DNA from: Dreissena polymorpha
Taxonomy: Eukaryota > Mollusca > Bivalvia > Myida > Dreissenidae
Reading direction: 5' to 3'
Assembly (NCBI RefSeq): GCF_020536995.1
Contig: NC_068363.1
Coordinates: forward strand, 8,020,620 to 8,084,619
Length of the DNA: 64,000 nt
Shown here: piece by piece, positions 1 to 11,348 of the stretch
Numbering within the stretch: position 1 is the first letter of the stretch
How the letters are laid out: the number at the start of each line of letters is the position of its first letter
Made by a program: the position numbers and the translations under genes
Notes under the pieces: model-generated
What the model saw: the letters and a program-made list of their open reading frames with translations, nothing else
What the model was told of the DNA's origin: nothing
Database searches by the model: none

Positions 1-867
1 GGTCACACTGTTTTTTTAATAATTGTTTTACTTAAAAACGTAAACTAGTCAGATAGCAATAGATTTTTACTTGTAACAAACGGAGGAATAAAACGATTCT
101 TTTTCTTCTTTTTATTTTTCTCTAATTACAGAACATATAAAATAAAATGCATAGCGCATCATACATGTAAATACAAATGAATACATTTTCGGAAATGAAT
201 TCACTTTTTTTTAAATAAGACACGATGTCTAACCGGCGTTAGCAGCACTTAACTGGACGCGTGTAACATATTTCTCCAATTGGTCATGGAAATTGAAGAA
301 CTGGCTTCCGCCCGTGTTTTGCTCGCAGAACTGCCTTACGTCGTTGATGAATATGGTCACACATTGATTAGATATCATGTTCATTCATGTGTTGTTGGCC
401 TCGTCGTCGGCTTTTGACGACATTATAAAATTAACATGCTACGCGCAGGCGACAAAGTTGTAATTATCGGCTTTGATGCACAACGCGCAGACGACATAGG
501 TGTGATATTACGCTCAGTGTTTTGCAGTTTTGACTTCGGATTAAAGATTGATAATAAGGTGCGAATGATAGTGATGGGACCGACATAATCACTTCGAATT
601 AACGATTTCTTCGGTTTAACGAAGTTCGGATTAACAATGAAATTTTACATTGAACAAAGAAGAATCACAATCGGGACCCGAAAAATACTTCGAAATAACG
701 GTGACTTCGGATTATCGGTGTTCGAAATAACGGTGTTGAAGTGTATTTCAAAATATATGATAACCTGAGAGATATTGTATATTTGTGTTGTTTCAAGAAA
801 ATCCGTTCATCTGTTTGTTAGCATAACTGTATAAAAATGTAATTATTTTTAAGGCATTTAATCTTAC
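1..867. other. Gene-poor stretch with one short ORF
   Basis: The stretch is AT-rich. The only coding-like signal is a 51-residue open frame on the minus strand (384 down to 229). It begins MNMISNQC and ends QLSAANAG, with a second short open stretch just upstream ending ADDEANNT. It resembles nothing I recognise. It might be the end of the zinc-finger gene that starts at 981, but I cannot connect the two by splice phase with confidence. Confidence 0.3.
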
Positions 868-981
868 CTGAAATGCTTTCCCACAGCAGTTATAGTTTCC
901 AGAGTTAGCGTGTCCCCTAATGTGGCGCAATAATCCAGCTCTGGTCTTCGACATTTTTCCGCATTCGGAGCATTGAGCCAT
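868..981 (-). CDS. First coding exon of a C2H2 zinc-finger protein (partial)
   Basis: The ATG at 981-979 opens 38 codons that end exactly at a good 5' splice site (CAG|GTAAGA, reading down from 868). The peptide starts MAQCSECGKMSK and contains one textbook C2H2 finger: Cys4, Cys7, twelve residues, then His20 and His24. A second, partial cysteine pair and the linker-like GKAFQ sit at the exon end. The rest of the gene should lie at lower coordinates, mostly outside this window. Family assignment is firm for the finger only; the specific protein is unknown. It could also be a single finger trapped in a repeat, but the clean start and donor argue for a real exon. Confidence 0.5.
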
Positions 982-1790
982 ACCTTATATAAAATATAAT
1001 ATTAAAACTAATATACGATACATTACTTCACCTGACAGTAGTGTTTGGCGCCAAAATAAACATGGAATTTGATACAATAACATAAAGTGTACACTTATTT
1101 AAGGTAAGCATGGACTTGTCATTGATTTAAGATGCTCCAGCGTAATATTTTAATATTATAATGGGGATTGTACAGCATGCCTGTAAATCATAATTATGTA
1201 TTAGTTCAACAAGCGGTGCAAGCGTAGTGTATAGCCATTATGTGTTTTACTTGCTAGCGCATTTAAAAAACCCGTTTCAAATACATTGTTGACAAGCATT
1301 TTTTTTAAACAACTAAATAGAACTGAAAAACTAAAAATAACAGTATACCACACAGATCCGTTGAAAAACGTATACCACACAGATCATATTACTGTAAGAA
1401 TAGTTTTCTTGAATTTTGTTTCGTAAATAAATAACAGAAACCTGAAAATGGATGCAATATGATATAGTGTAAGCTCCGCCCATAAAATTTATTTCTTAAT
1501 TTCACCAGAGGTGATGTTTTTGTGTAAAAAAAATAATGTCCCCACACTGATCCTACCCTTTTCTAACCGTACAAACGCGCGGTTGCACTTTACTGAAAAA
1601 ATACTTATTTGTTTTATAAAATAACGATACCTATAGAAAACTCTCATGAATGAGCGGGCTCTCCACTTTATCCCATTAAAAATGGGGACATATTAAAAAA
1701 GTTATCCTTAAAAATCTTACCTTTGTCGCGCTTTTGTTGATATTTTACTCCCCACACAGATCTTAAAAAGTCACGTGGTATAGGCACCGT
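982..1790. other. Intergenic, no gene seen
   Basis: AT-rich sequence with a small local duplication of TATACCACACAGATC near 1345 and 1370. If the zinc-finger exon is real, its promoter would lie here, immediately above 981. I see no TATA box or other element I would stand behind. Confidence 0.4.
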
Positions 1791-1805
1791 GATGATGTAT
1801 GTTTT

Positions 1806-3635
1806 TTGTATGAATCTTGGGCTAATAGTTCCAGTGATGTCAATTTAAATGGATATGTGTCTTTTAACTTCTTCAGAAAGTTTCAACACAAAAAAGCGCG
1901 TAGAAATAGTGGTGGTATTGCTATATATATTAAAGAAGAATTAGCCGATGGTATTAAAATTGTAAAAAATCATTTCGATACAATAATCTGGTTGAAACTT
2001 GACCACTTATTTTTTAATATATCAGAAGATTTTTATATATGCGCAACATATGTATGGGGGCATGAGTCTCCAGTTTATAACACTTTTAATGTAGATTTGT
2101 TTGACATTTTAGAAAACGATATAACTTATTTTTCTGAATTCGGTAAAATCTTTGTTGTTGGTGATCTCAATAGTAGAGTTGGCAATAAATTCGATTACAT
2201 TGTACACGATATAATTAATACTGTCTATGATGACGCCGATTACTGTCCAGATAACACCTCTGTGAGGGCCTCAGTTGATAGCTCGATAAATAGTCACGGA
2301 GTAAAATTACTGGATTTATGTAAATCTACTTGTTTACGAATTGCTAATGGTAGAGTTGGCAATAGCTGTAAGCAAACATTTTATTCCAATAACGGTACGT
2401 CTGTAATTGATTATTTGTTGGCAACCGAATACAGCTTTTCTAGTATATCTGATTTTACCGTGCATGATTTTAACGAATTTAGCGATCACGCCCCGTTACA
2501 TTTTTTATTATTATGTAGTAATGTCCCGTCCGGTTACCAGTCATTCACTGATGTCAAGTATAAATGGGACGATGCATTACGTGGGCAATTTCGCTCACAA
2601 ATTATTTCGTTGTTACCTGTTTTTAATACCATTGTACAAAATGTAGATTATTCATGTAGAACGTCAATTAATAACGTGCTGAATAGATTTACTGAAACTA
2701 TTCGCAGTATTGCTGATCCGTTATTTTCCAAAACATGTGTTTATAAAACAAACCCTAGTTTCAATGTAGATAGTTGTACAAGGAACGCAGAATGGTTTGA
2801 TAACGAGTGCATTACTGCACGAAATTTATATCACGAAGCTCTACGTATTTTTAACTCTTGTAAAACATATCTAAATAGAGAACACCTATGTACAAGTAAA
2901 AGGCATTATAAGGATTTAATTCGTAAGAAGAAAGCCTGCTGTTATAGGAAAAAAATGTCGGATATTGAAAATTTAAGAAAACACAAACCAAGGGAATTCT
3001 GGCGATTTTTCAAATCGAAAACGTACGTGAATAAAAATAAAATATCTTTAGAAGAATTTACAAAGTTTTTTGAAAACCTTAGTAGCAATATGTCGGATTT
3101 TTGCAATACTGAAGCAGAAGATTTTTGTTTAAATAATGATTTTAACTTAGAAAATTCTGCATTTCCTGAACTTGACGTACCTATATCAGTTGAAGAAGTT
3201 AAGAATGCAATAAAACATTTAAAGCGTAATAAATCATCGGGTAGCGATTGTATTTTAAATGAATATTTTCTTGAATGCAGTGATATTTTGTCTGCCCATT
3301 TATGTGATGTATTTAACGGTATTTTTGTATCGGGCTTTTTCCCCGATAAATGGACTGAAGGGGTCATTATCCCTTTGCATAAAAAAGGTGCAGTTAATGA
3401 TGTCAATAACTATAGAGGGATTACATTAGTAAGCTGTTTTTCCAAATTATTTACCACTATTTTAAATAAACGTATTGAAACATTTTGCAATGCAAACACT
3501 ATTATTTCGGATGCGCAGTTCGGATTTAGGAAAGGTTATTCAACTGTTGATGCTATTTTTATACTGATGTCAATTGTCCAAAACTATTTAAATGAAAACA
3601 AACGTTTGTATGTTATATACGTCGATATGATTTAA
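1806..3635 (+). CDS. LINE endonuclease plus N-terminal half of reverse transcriptase
   Basis: This 609-codon frame is not a host gene. Residues about 30-235 match an apurinic-endonuclease-like (EEP) domain: SGGIAIYIKE, then VVGDLNSRVG, and FSDHAPLHF near the domain end, which supplies the catalytic Asp/His (SDH). Residues about 470-609 are the start of a reverse transcriptase: KSSGSDCILNEY, GVIIPLHKKG, NNYRGITLVSCFSK, AQFGFRKGYSTVDAIF. The frame stops at YVDMI just where motif A (the first catalytic Asp) should continue. The reading then resumes in another frame, as FDSIYRNALW. Confidence 0.85.
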   Translation: MYESWANSSSDVNLNGYVSFNFFRKFQHKKARRNSGGIAIYIKEELADGIKIVKNHFDTIIWLKLDHLFFNISEDFYICATYVWGHESPVYNTFNVDLFDILENDITYFSEFGKIFVVGDLNSRVGNKFDYIVHDIINTVYDDADYCPDNTSVRASVDSSINSHGVKLLDLCKSTCLRIANGRVGNSCKQTFYSNNGTSVIDYLLATEYSFSSISDFTVHDFNEFSDHAPLHFLLLCSNVPSGYQSFTDVKYKWDDALRGQFRSQIISLLPVFNTIVQNVDYSCRTSINNVLNRFTETIRSIADPLFSKTCVYKTNPSFNVDSCTRNAEWFDNECITARNLYHEALRIFNSCKTYLNREHLCTSKRHYKDLIRKKKACCYRKKMSDIENLRKHKPREFWRFFKSKTYVNKNKISLEEFTKFFENLSSNMSDFCNTEAEDFCLNNDFNLENSAFPELDVPISVEEVKNAIKHLKRNKSSGSDCILNEYFLECSDILSAHLCDVFNGIFVSGFFPDKWTEGVIIPLHKKGAVNDVNNYRGITLVSCFSKLFTTILNKRIETFCNANTIISDAQFGFRKGYSTVDAIFILMSIVQNYLNENKRLYVIYVDMI

Positions 3636-3670
3636 AATGTTTTGATAGTATTTATCGCAATGCATTATGG

Positions 3671-5122
3671 TTGAAAATGTTTAAGTCTGGTATACAAGGT
3701 AAATTGCTTAGAATAGTAAAAGATATGTATGCAAATGTTAAGTCACGTGTCAAATCATGCTCATCTTATTCAGATTATTTTAGTTATGCTGTTGGATTGA
3801 GGCAAGGGGAGGTAATGTCGCCAATTTTGTTTTCTTTATTTGTTGAAGACCTGGAACTTTACTTACAAGATAGCATTAATTCTGGTTTGAATATAGATGA
3901 TATTGTGTTGATTTTATTATTATTTGCTGATGACATGGCTATTTTAGGCAAGTCCCCGGCTGAAGTTCAAACTCATTTAGATAATTTATACTTATATTGC
4001 AATTCTTGGGGGTTAAATGTTAACACTGCAAAAACGAAAATAATGGTATTTCGGAAGAGAGGGGGATTAAAAGAAAACGAAAAATGGGTATATAATGGTA
4101 ATGCTATTGAAGTTGTTGATAACTTTAACTATCTAGGCACAGTGTTGAATTATACTGGAAGTTTTAAACTAAACCATGAGCATTTGATTGGTAAAGCCCT
4201 TAAGGCCATGAATACATTATTGTCTAAATGCAACGAATTTGACATAAAACCGAAAATATTTTGCCAGTTGTTTGACTCTTTTGTGGGTTCGATATTAAAT
4301 TATGCTTCAGAAGTATGGGGTTTCACGAAGTCCGATGATTTAGAACGTATACATTTAAAATTTTGCAAACGCTTACTTCAGGTAAAAATAAATACATGTA
4401 ATGTTGCTGTTTATGGAGAATTGGGTAGATATCCATTGTATGTAAACAGGTTTGTTAAAATTATTAAATATTGGTTTAAAGTTCTGAACAATGATAATAT
4501 CATAATGAACACTGTGTACAAACAAGCCTTGAGCGACTGTAATAAAGGTTTTACAAACTGGGTCTCAAATGTCAAGAACATGTTAAATAATTTTGGATTT
4601 GGTTATGTTTTTGAAAATCCAAACGTTGTACATGTCAATAGTTTTATTAGCGAGTTCAAATGTAGACTTGTTGACAATTTTAAACAAGAATGGTACGGTA
4701 AAATTAATAATAGTACTGTATTAGATAATTATTAAGTTTTTAAAAACTGTCTGGAATATGAAACATATTTAGATTTACTACCTAGACGACTGCGACTATT
4801 TTTTGTAAGATTAAGAGTCTCTGCACATCCTTTTAGAATCCAAACTGGGAGATACGCCCAAAATAACATACCACGAAATGAACGTTATTGTTTATGTTGT
4901 AATGACTTGGATTTAGAAGATGAATACCATTTTATATGTATATGCCGATGTTACACTGATCTTAGGAAAAAATATATAAGCCGCAAATTTTATATAAACC
5001 CATCCGTATATAAATTCCACCAGTTATTAGTTTCATGTGACAAATCAGTTATTTCAAATGTATGTATATATTTGAAGGAAGCTCTTGCTTTAAGAAATAC
5101 AATTCTAAATAATGTTGTTTAA
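3671..5122 (+). CDS. LINE reverse transcriptase C-terminal half and Cys/His knuckle
   Basis: This is the continuation of the same LINE protein in a shifted frame. It shows LRQGEVMSPILFSLF (motif B region), the catalytic FADDM (motif C), then thumb-like sequence including LGRYPLYVNRFVKIIKYW. A TAA at 4733-4735 interrupts the frame, but the same frame goes on to CLCCNDLDLEDEYHF and ends at 5122. The CLCC...EYHFICIC pattern is the zinc-knuckle-like tail seen in many CR1/Jockey-group LINEs. No host function. Confidence 0.8.
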
Positions 5123-5125
5123 ACA

Positions 5126-5450
5126 AATTCATTACCGCTTTGATGGGATTTACGTATTCTTGCAATTGATTGTGTTTCTTTATTTTTGTATTCGCAAATG
5201 ACCATTTATGTTATGTTAAGTTTAAAAAAATCCATTACCGCTTTGATGGAATATACGTATCCTTGCGTATGCGAATGTACGTATTTTTGCAATTGATAGT
5301 GTTTATTTACATTTGTATAAGTAAATGACTTATTATGTTATGTTATTTTTAAAAAATAAATTTCATTACCGCTTTGATGGAATTTACGTATTCTTGTAAT
5401 TGATTGTGTTTAATTATATTTGTATTCTTAAATGACCATTTATGTTATGT
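5126..5450 (+). repeat. Tandem repeat in LINE 3' UTR
   Basis: Three imperfect copies of a unit of about 100-115 bp, each built as CATTACCGCTTTGATGG, then TACGTATTCTTG, AATTGATTGTGTTT and ending ATTTATGTTATGTTA. They follow the LINE stop codon directly and belong to its 3' UTR. Confidence 0.75.
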
Positions 5451-5569
5451 TATGTAATGTAATATTGTTAACCTATTTACGTGACAGAAATCAATGTATA
5501 TATTTGTGTATGAAGACGATGTACTTATGTATAAGTCTGAATAAACTGTCTGTCTGTCTGTCTGTCTGC

Positions 5570-7017
5570 TGTTTGATGTGAAGTGTTGCGTACCGGTAAA
5601 GTTCAATCGTCCCCATTTCCCACTGTAACTGTTCTGTTCGCACCGCTTTTGTAGGTAGTTCTGGCTGTCTTAATTTCCTACTGCTGATTCCCCCCCCCCC
5701 CCCAGCTATATATATATATGGATAGCAGAACAATTTCCCAGTATGAACACTACTTAAAATCCTATCCGATAGAGTAAAATGTTGAACCTTCTCAAACATA
5801 TTTATCTCTCCATACCCTTGTATGATAGAACCGAGTATGAACGATTCATATTTATTCATACACACTTGTTAACTGGTTCCTATTAATTAATTTATTAATA
5901 TTGACGAGCTAGTGTATTTATGATCTATTTACTCTCACTCGAGCACGCTTAATTGGATCAATACAAGTCATTATTTGAAAAAAATCGAAACAAACATAAT
6001 TATAGCACGAAAAGCTATAATATCAAAAGACATGTCATCCCCTTTCAATATTATTGGCAGGTATTCAAGTTAAAATACGTATACTGACGTATTATACTAT
6101 TATAGAACAATAAAATAATCCCAAAGGAGAATAATTTGTGTAATTTAATATCAAATCAAAAATATTAAACGGCATAGACGTATAAGGCAATATTACTAAT
6201 TGTATATTTATTTATAATATGCCCATAGGTGGTAATCCGAACAACCTAAAAGCGGAGTAATTTTTAAAAAAGGTTAATTCCACAGAAATGTCTTGATTAA
6301 AATAGTTCTTTTTCCGAGCCCACGTGATTCTACGTTATTAGCCTCTCTGGGCGGAAGTATTATCATTGTGTAAAGGTGTTGGACAGAGTAACAGGTAAAC
6401 AGAATATTTTACACATCTTTTGGCATTAAAAGTATATTTTGCTGCAAAAATGGTTTAAGATATGTGTTCCAATATTGATAAGGCAGTTATTGTTCATTTT
6501 GTAAAACAAACACAAAGAATATATTTTGGAATAAACCAATATGCAGTAGAATTTCAAGTTTGTTTCTTTAGATAACTATAAAAAGGTTCATTGCGTTAAT
6601 TAAGAGACTCGGCACAATCCAGCGGTAATCGAAAGTAAAGATAAAACATTATTTATTCTTAATCGTCTTAAAACGAATATAGTCGCTAATTTTGTATGTT
6701 ATTCATTATATTATTTTACGTAAGATAAGGGATTAAATATAAAATAGGGCAGATAAAGTTAAAACGCGTTCATCTGATTTCTGAAAAAAAGCTTTTCGTA
6801 TATGGACGGAAGTGAAAACTACAGAAATACTCAACTTCTTAGAAGCTGAACGTTATCACGTTGTGGTAAATTAACCGTATTTCCTTATTTCGAAGTGTGG
6901 GATCGAATGATCAGTTGTGACAAAAATGGAAAAAGACAAATTAAAATGCATTACTTTGTTTGTACGATAGCATTGTCAAGGAAAGTCCATTATGATAATT
7001 ATCAGAAATTTAAAGAA
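5570..7017. other. Intergenic, no gene seen
   Basis: AT-rich. It holds a C-run at about 5691-5703 next to an (AT)n run and nothing else I can support. Short open frames here lack any family signature. Confidence 0.5.
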
Positions 7018-7377
7018 ACATAAATACTCAAAATCAACGAATATATCGCAAACTATTTCGTAAAATGAATTTAACCCATAAAAAATCAGTGTTCATTATA
7101 GAAATAGCCAAAAAATTTGGCACAATGTATTCCATTTAAATTCTCTGCAACGATATCTATTTATACGACAAACGAACAATAACTTGGTATATGAACATGT
7201 GTTAAATATATATTGTCCCACACACAAAAAGCATTTTGTATCTTGTTAAATCTATGTTACCAGACCACATCTAGCGTTGAAATTTTGGCAATGACTATAA
7301 GAAACATTGCTTTGTCATATGTTAACTTTATTTTTCGAAGTAATGTACGAAATATTCGTTGATTTTGAGTGTTTATG
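7018..7377. mobile_element. Short foldback (MITE-like) element
   Basis: The sequence ACTCAAAATCAACGAATAT near 7027-7045 reappears inverted near 7350-7370, giving inverted termini of roughly 30 bp around about 360 bp of non-coding DNA. The interior holds the block CAACGATATCTATTTATACG, which is also found inside the TTAA-flanked MITE at 10663-11147, so the two share an internal module. Target duplication not identified. Confidence 0.5.
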
Positions 7378-8945
7378 GGCTTTTATGAAATGCTTTTCAA
7401 TTTAATCACTTTCGGTGTTGAACTTATTTCCAAAAAATATGTCATAACATGTTTGGTCAGAAGTCTTTTAAATCTGTGTGAAGGCTGATGCTGATCACAA
7501 ATACAACAGTTAAACATGTTATGTAATTTGAGGAAAATTGAAGTAAGCGTTTGTAAATTATTCCTTGACTTACAGGTACATGTTTTGTCATAAATAGAAG
7601 TATTAGCTAGTTTGAATGGCGTTGATATTTCTTGATGTTCACAACCACTAGTAGCCACGATTCATGTATTCACAATATTTTATACCGTATGCATATTTAA
7701 TGATCTAATGAAATTATTCGATCCTTATAGAATGTAACTACCAGCATTTGTTTTTCACGCCTGATGAGATGGTCCGAGGTTTCTGTGTTCAAAGAGAAGT
7801 AATTTTGGGAATTAAGATATTACTAAATCGAATGAGGACTTATATTATATATAACACTTTTGGAGCGGATTTCAACATTGTTTCCATTGTTCCTCACGTT
7901 CAAGGCTTTAAGCATTACTATGTAAAATTTATACAGCATAACGCTTAATAATACATACGGGCTAAACTATACTTAATGCTGTGATAATTATCATTTTTTC
8001 TTAAAACATGAGGACCTAAAGGATTCTTGCAGGATAATTTGCTGATAAACTGTAGATCAGTGACACAATACACAAAACCGCTTGTTTGGATCTTATTATG
8101 ACGACAGGTTCATAATATGTATATATGTTGCTATGCAGGTGTATATAAAACATTTATCCCAACCACACGGATGTTGTCAATTTTGAACCAAGATTTTTAC
8201 CTTGAACAATTTAAAAAAAAATACAAACCAACTAATACAGCTTTGTGTCTCGTCTTTTAAGAGAAATTGCAAGTTATTTGATAATAAAGTCGAAACTAAA
8301 ATGGTATGCATGTGGACTGGCATGTTATAACCTCCCGTAAATAATTTAAACATATTGTTTAGAAAATGCCACATACCACTTATGAAAGTTATGGGTTCTG
8401 CGGTTTCACACAAAACAATTATAAAAATGTTCCTCGATAAAAGTGTAAATGTCAAAATGGTAACCCGTAGGGCCAGTCCACTTTTGACCATAGGGACAAA
8501 TTTGGAAAAAAAATATTGAAGCTTTTTTAAGTTTAAGACAAAATGATTAAAAAACACTATAATGAAAGGACTACCCCACGAACCAACTTGTCAAGTTTTG
8601 CCCAATTCTGCCCAGCAGAGGAGATGGTTTTTTTTAATTATAAGTTGACGGACTGACGGCGCACGGACATACGGACGTCAGACATCATGGTATCCTAGTA
8701 GCTAACAAACAGCACGTTAGGCTCAGGTGAGCTTAACAATCAAGAAACGAAAATACTAAACGAAACTTGAATCCACTGAAACTAGTTTAAGTGATACAAC
8801 TGTACGATGTTTCACATTTGCATTAACATAGATGTACATTATGTGCATTTAATGTTAAAATATGGTAAGACATGAGCAAACATCTTAATTGAACATATCA
8901 AATAGGTGCACACATATTGACGATGTTTATTGAAATTGAAACTAT
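7378..8945. other. Intergenic with a dispersed repeat near 8570-8740
   Basis: No gene seen. The segment around 8570-8740 (GACGGACTGACGGCGCACGG... ending CTCAGGTGAGCTTA) is the tail of a dispersed repeat. Similar GTGAGCT endings recur at about 34760 and 45330. Confidence 0.45.
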
Positions 8946-8949
8946 TAGA

Positions 8950-9400
8950 TACAGTACAATAACATTGCGAGAGAAAACATGAAATGCAAACTGTGTAGTA
9001 GAAACATGGTTGAATCAGAATATCACTTCTTATGTTTATGTACGCGCTATCGTGATTTAATATTAAGTATAAAGTTTACAAACCATTTTACACTGTCAAC
9101 AAGTTCGCATCTTTGATATCCAGTACTAATACTAGACAATTAACAAATATTTTAAAATTTATTTACTGTTCTCTGTTATAAAGAAATGATAACATTGCTA
9201 GTTAGCTACTTTGTTGCTCCTTGATAACACTAACAATGTTAACCAAGTTATTCAGTTATTGGTTATTTATGTATTAAATTAATTATCTTTTTATGTGATA
9301 TTGTTCTTGTTTGGTATTTTCTTTGCGTTATTGTCTTTTTATATGTTTGTTAAGTATATGGCCATAGTCAAGTATTTGCTGATTCTGCCTATAAATTGAT
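8950..9400 (+). mobile_element. 3' end fragment of a LINE
   Basis: A short translated stretch reads MKCKLCSRN followed by SEYHFLCLCTRYRDL, the same Cys/His knuckle found at the C-terminus of the LINE at 1.8-5.6 kb. About 250 bp of AT-rich 3' UTR follows. The element is heavily 5'-truncated and ends just upstream of the HSPA12-like gene, so it may overlap that gene's promoter. Confidence 0.6.
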
Positions 9401-9460
9401 ACTGAAACTGTTAATGCAAAATACATTGAATACGAACATTTTCTTTTATCAGTAGATACA

Positions 9461-9599
9461 ATGGCTCTGGTTGTGGGAAGTATAGATTTTGGCACAACCT
9501 TTTCTGGATTGGCACATTCCTTTATATACGATCATCAAAAGGATCCTACAGATGTTAAAGCAAAAAATTGGAATTCCGGAACTTTTATATCATGCAAAG
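9461..9599 (+). CDS. HSPA12-like exon 1 (phosphate-1 motif)
   Basis: The ATG at 9461 opens MALVVGSIDFGTTFSGLAHS, the Hsp70 phosphate-1 loop. The donor is AAAG|GTTTTT. The exon ends one base into a codon, and this phase fits the acceptor of exon 2 (CA CCG ACC). Confidence 0.75.
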
Positions 9600-9905
9600 G
9601 TTTTTGGATCTTAGCTTTATTTGTTTTACACAAAAATGTAGATATTAATACATACGTACTTTGTTTTAAGATTCAGCACTTAGACTTTGTAACGTTATTG
9701 AATGAGGGTTAATAACAATATTACATGTGACAATAAACTATATATTAATTATTTCCATGTGGAATACAATAAAATCAAGTGTAATATTAAATGTATGCAT
9801 AACTAAAAACAATTATAATCTCGTATTTAATGTAATTACAAGTGTATTTTATTTGACTATGGTTTTCTTTATTTGACAACGTATTTTGAATATTATTACA
9901 TATAG

Positions 9906-10057
9906 CACCGACCTGCGTACTAATTAATGCAGATGGGAAAACACTTGAAGCATTCGGCTACGAAGCAGAAAATAAAAATGCGGAGCTCGCTACTGATCAA
10001 TTACACAGGGACTTTTACTTCTTTCAAACATTCAAGATGACGCTGTACAATAAAGAG
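9906..10057 (+). CDS. HSPA12-like exon 2
   Basis: The acceptor is ACATATAG|CA and the donor GAG|GTATAC. It encodes APTCVLINADGKTLEAFGYE through FQTFKMTLYNKE, the conserved segment between phosphate-1 and the connect-1 region of HSPA12 proteins. Confidence 0.75.
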
Positions 10058-10338
10058 GTATACATGAATGCACACCATGCTTCATTGTGTTATCCGTTAT
10101 TTCTGTTCTGTTATTATTTGTGGAAAGTTATAGGAATGCGTATATAAATTAAAATCAAATAAAAACGGTGTTTTTATCACTGGTAGTATGTTTCCCTAGC
10201 CCTGTAAGCTCAATTAAAACTAGCATTACATTTTATGAAAGCATGATAACACCTGATAACACAACAAAATCTTAAAACGCACTTCTCGTAGAGTATGACT
10301 TTTTAATTATACAACTTAATAAACAATCATAATTTTAG

Positions 10339-10563
10339 GGAACCATTGGAAAATCTACGATGCTAGAGGACGAAACTGGCAAAAAACTTAAGGCATTGAC
10401 CGTATTCTCGTTAACAATAAAATATCTAATTGACGATTTGATGGACATTCTCAACAAGCAAATACAGAACGGCGTCGACAAAAATGACATCCACTGGGTT
10501 CTTACCGTGCCAGCCATATGGAACGAACATGCTAAACAGTTCATAAGGACTGCAGCCAGAGAG
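10339..10563 (+). CDS. HSPA12-like exon 3
   Basis: The acceptor is TTTTAG|GGA and the donor GAG|GTAATG, 75 codons in phase 0. It contains LTVFSLTIKYLIDDLMDILN and HWVLTVPAIWNEHAKQFIR, the most typical HSPA12 signature in this gene. Confidence 0.75.
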
Positions 10564-10658
10564 GTAATGCTAATACTACAACGACAACAAATTCAACAAC
10601 TACAACTATTACGGATACAGCTGCTAATACCATTAATACTACAACAACTTCTCTACTC

Positions 10659-11151
10659 TTAAAGCGGGTATATACGATTTTGTCAAATATTTATGAATTT
10701 ATATTAAATGTGTAAAACACTTATTATATATATATTTCAATATAAATTAAAATAAAAGTTAAGAAGAACATGTGTCGAAAAATGCGAAATAAGCCAGATA
10801 TTTAATTCTGAAATTGAAAACGGCTGTACAGCCTAATTCGCCAGCATGTATACCATACATGTAAGATGTAAATCTAAACTTAGTGTAACGGTTTATTTGA
10901 ATTCCTGCAACGATATCTATTCATACGACACACGAACACTAACTCCGATCCTAATACAAAGACGAATGCTTCGGTTATTGTAGGAAAATATTTACGTCAC
11001 AATAGGCTCGGGGCGCTAATTTGTCTTTGCTGCATTTTATGAAATTCGTCTTTAATGTATAATTTTTCTTGCCAATTTTATGTTATTGTTACATATTTTA
11101 TCAATATATTATAATTAAACACATATAAAAAATCGTATATACCCGCTTTAA
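10659..11151. mobile_element. TTAA-flanked MITE in HSPA12-like intron 3
   Basis: The element body is 10663-11147 (485 bp), bounded by perfect inverted termini AGCGGGTATATACGATTTT. It is flanked on both sides by TTAA (10659-10662 and 11148-11151). TTAA duplication is the mark of piggyBac and Kolobok transposases, so this is a non-autonomous member of one of those groups. There is no coding capacity. The perfect termini suggest a fairly recent insertion. Confidence 0.85.
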
Positions 11152-11191
11152 GACTTGGTCATGTCTTCAATCGCAATAAACCTTTTTACAG

Positions 11192-11348
11192 GCTGGAATT
11201 AAAATGGGTCAACTAAGCCTTGCACTTGAGCCTGAAGCAGCATCCATTTACTGTCGTCATGTTAAAATGTCAAGAACTGCGGGCTCCAGCAGCGCGGACA
11301 TTTCGACACTCAAGTCAGGCTCGAGGTAACTGGTTTGTGATGCTGAAG
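11192..11348 (+). CDS. HSPA12-like exon 4, with in-frame TAA
   Basis: The acceptor is TTTTTACAG|GCT. It encodes AGIKMGQLSLALEPEAASIY and TLKSGSR, then TAA at 11327-11329 where the family usually has Tyr, then LVCDAE up to the donor GAAG|GTAGGC. The downstream half is the start of the phosphate-2 loop. Confidence 0.65.

Larger units (their letters stand above)
1795..5569 (+). mobile_element. 5'-truncated non-LTR retrotransposon (APE-type LINE)
   Basis: The element starts inside the endonuclease domain at a SETW-like ESWANSS motif, so it is truncated at the 5' end. It runs through reverse transcriptase and a C-terminal Cys/His knuckle, then a 3' UTR made of three tandem units of about 100-115 bp (5126-5450), each with CATTACCGCTTTGATGG. 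It ends in a (CTGT)n run at about 5545-5569, which probably served as the 3' tail. The coding region has one frameshift near 3630 and one in-frame TAA at 4733-4735, so it is dead but fairly young. The clade is unresolved (CR1/L2/I-like group). Confidence 0.85.

Noticed and set aside
1806-4735. Long frames that might be taken for host genes
   Set aside because: They carry endonuclease and reverse-transcriptase motifs of a LINE.
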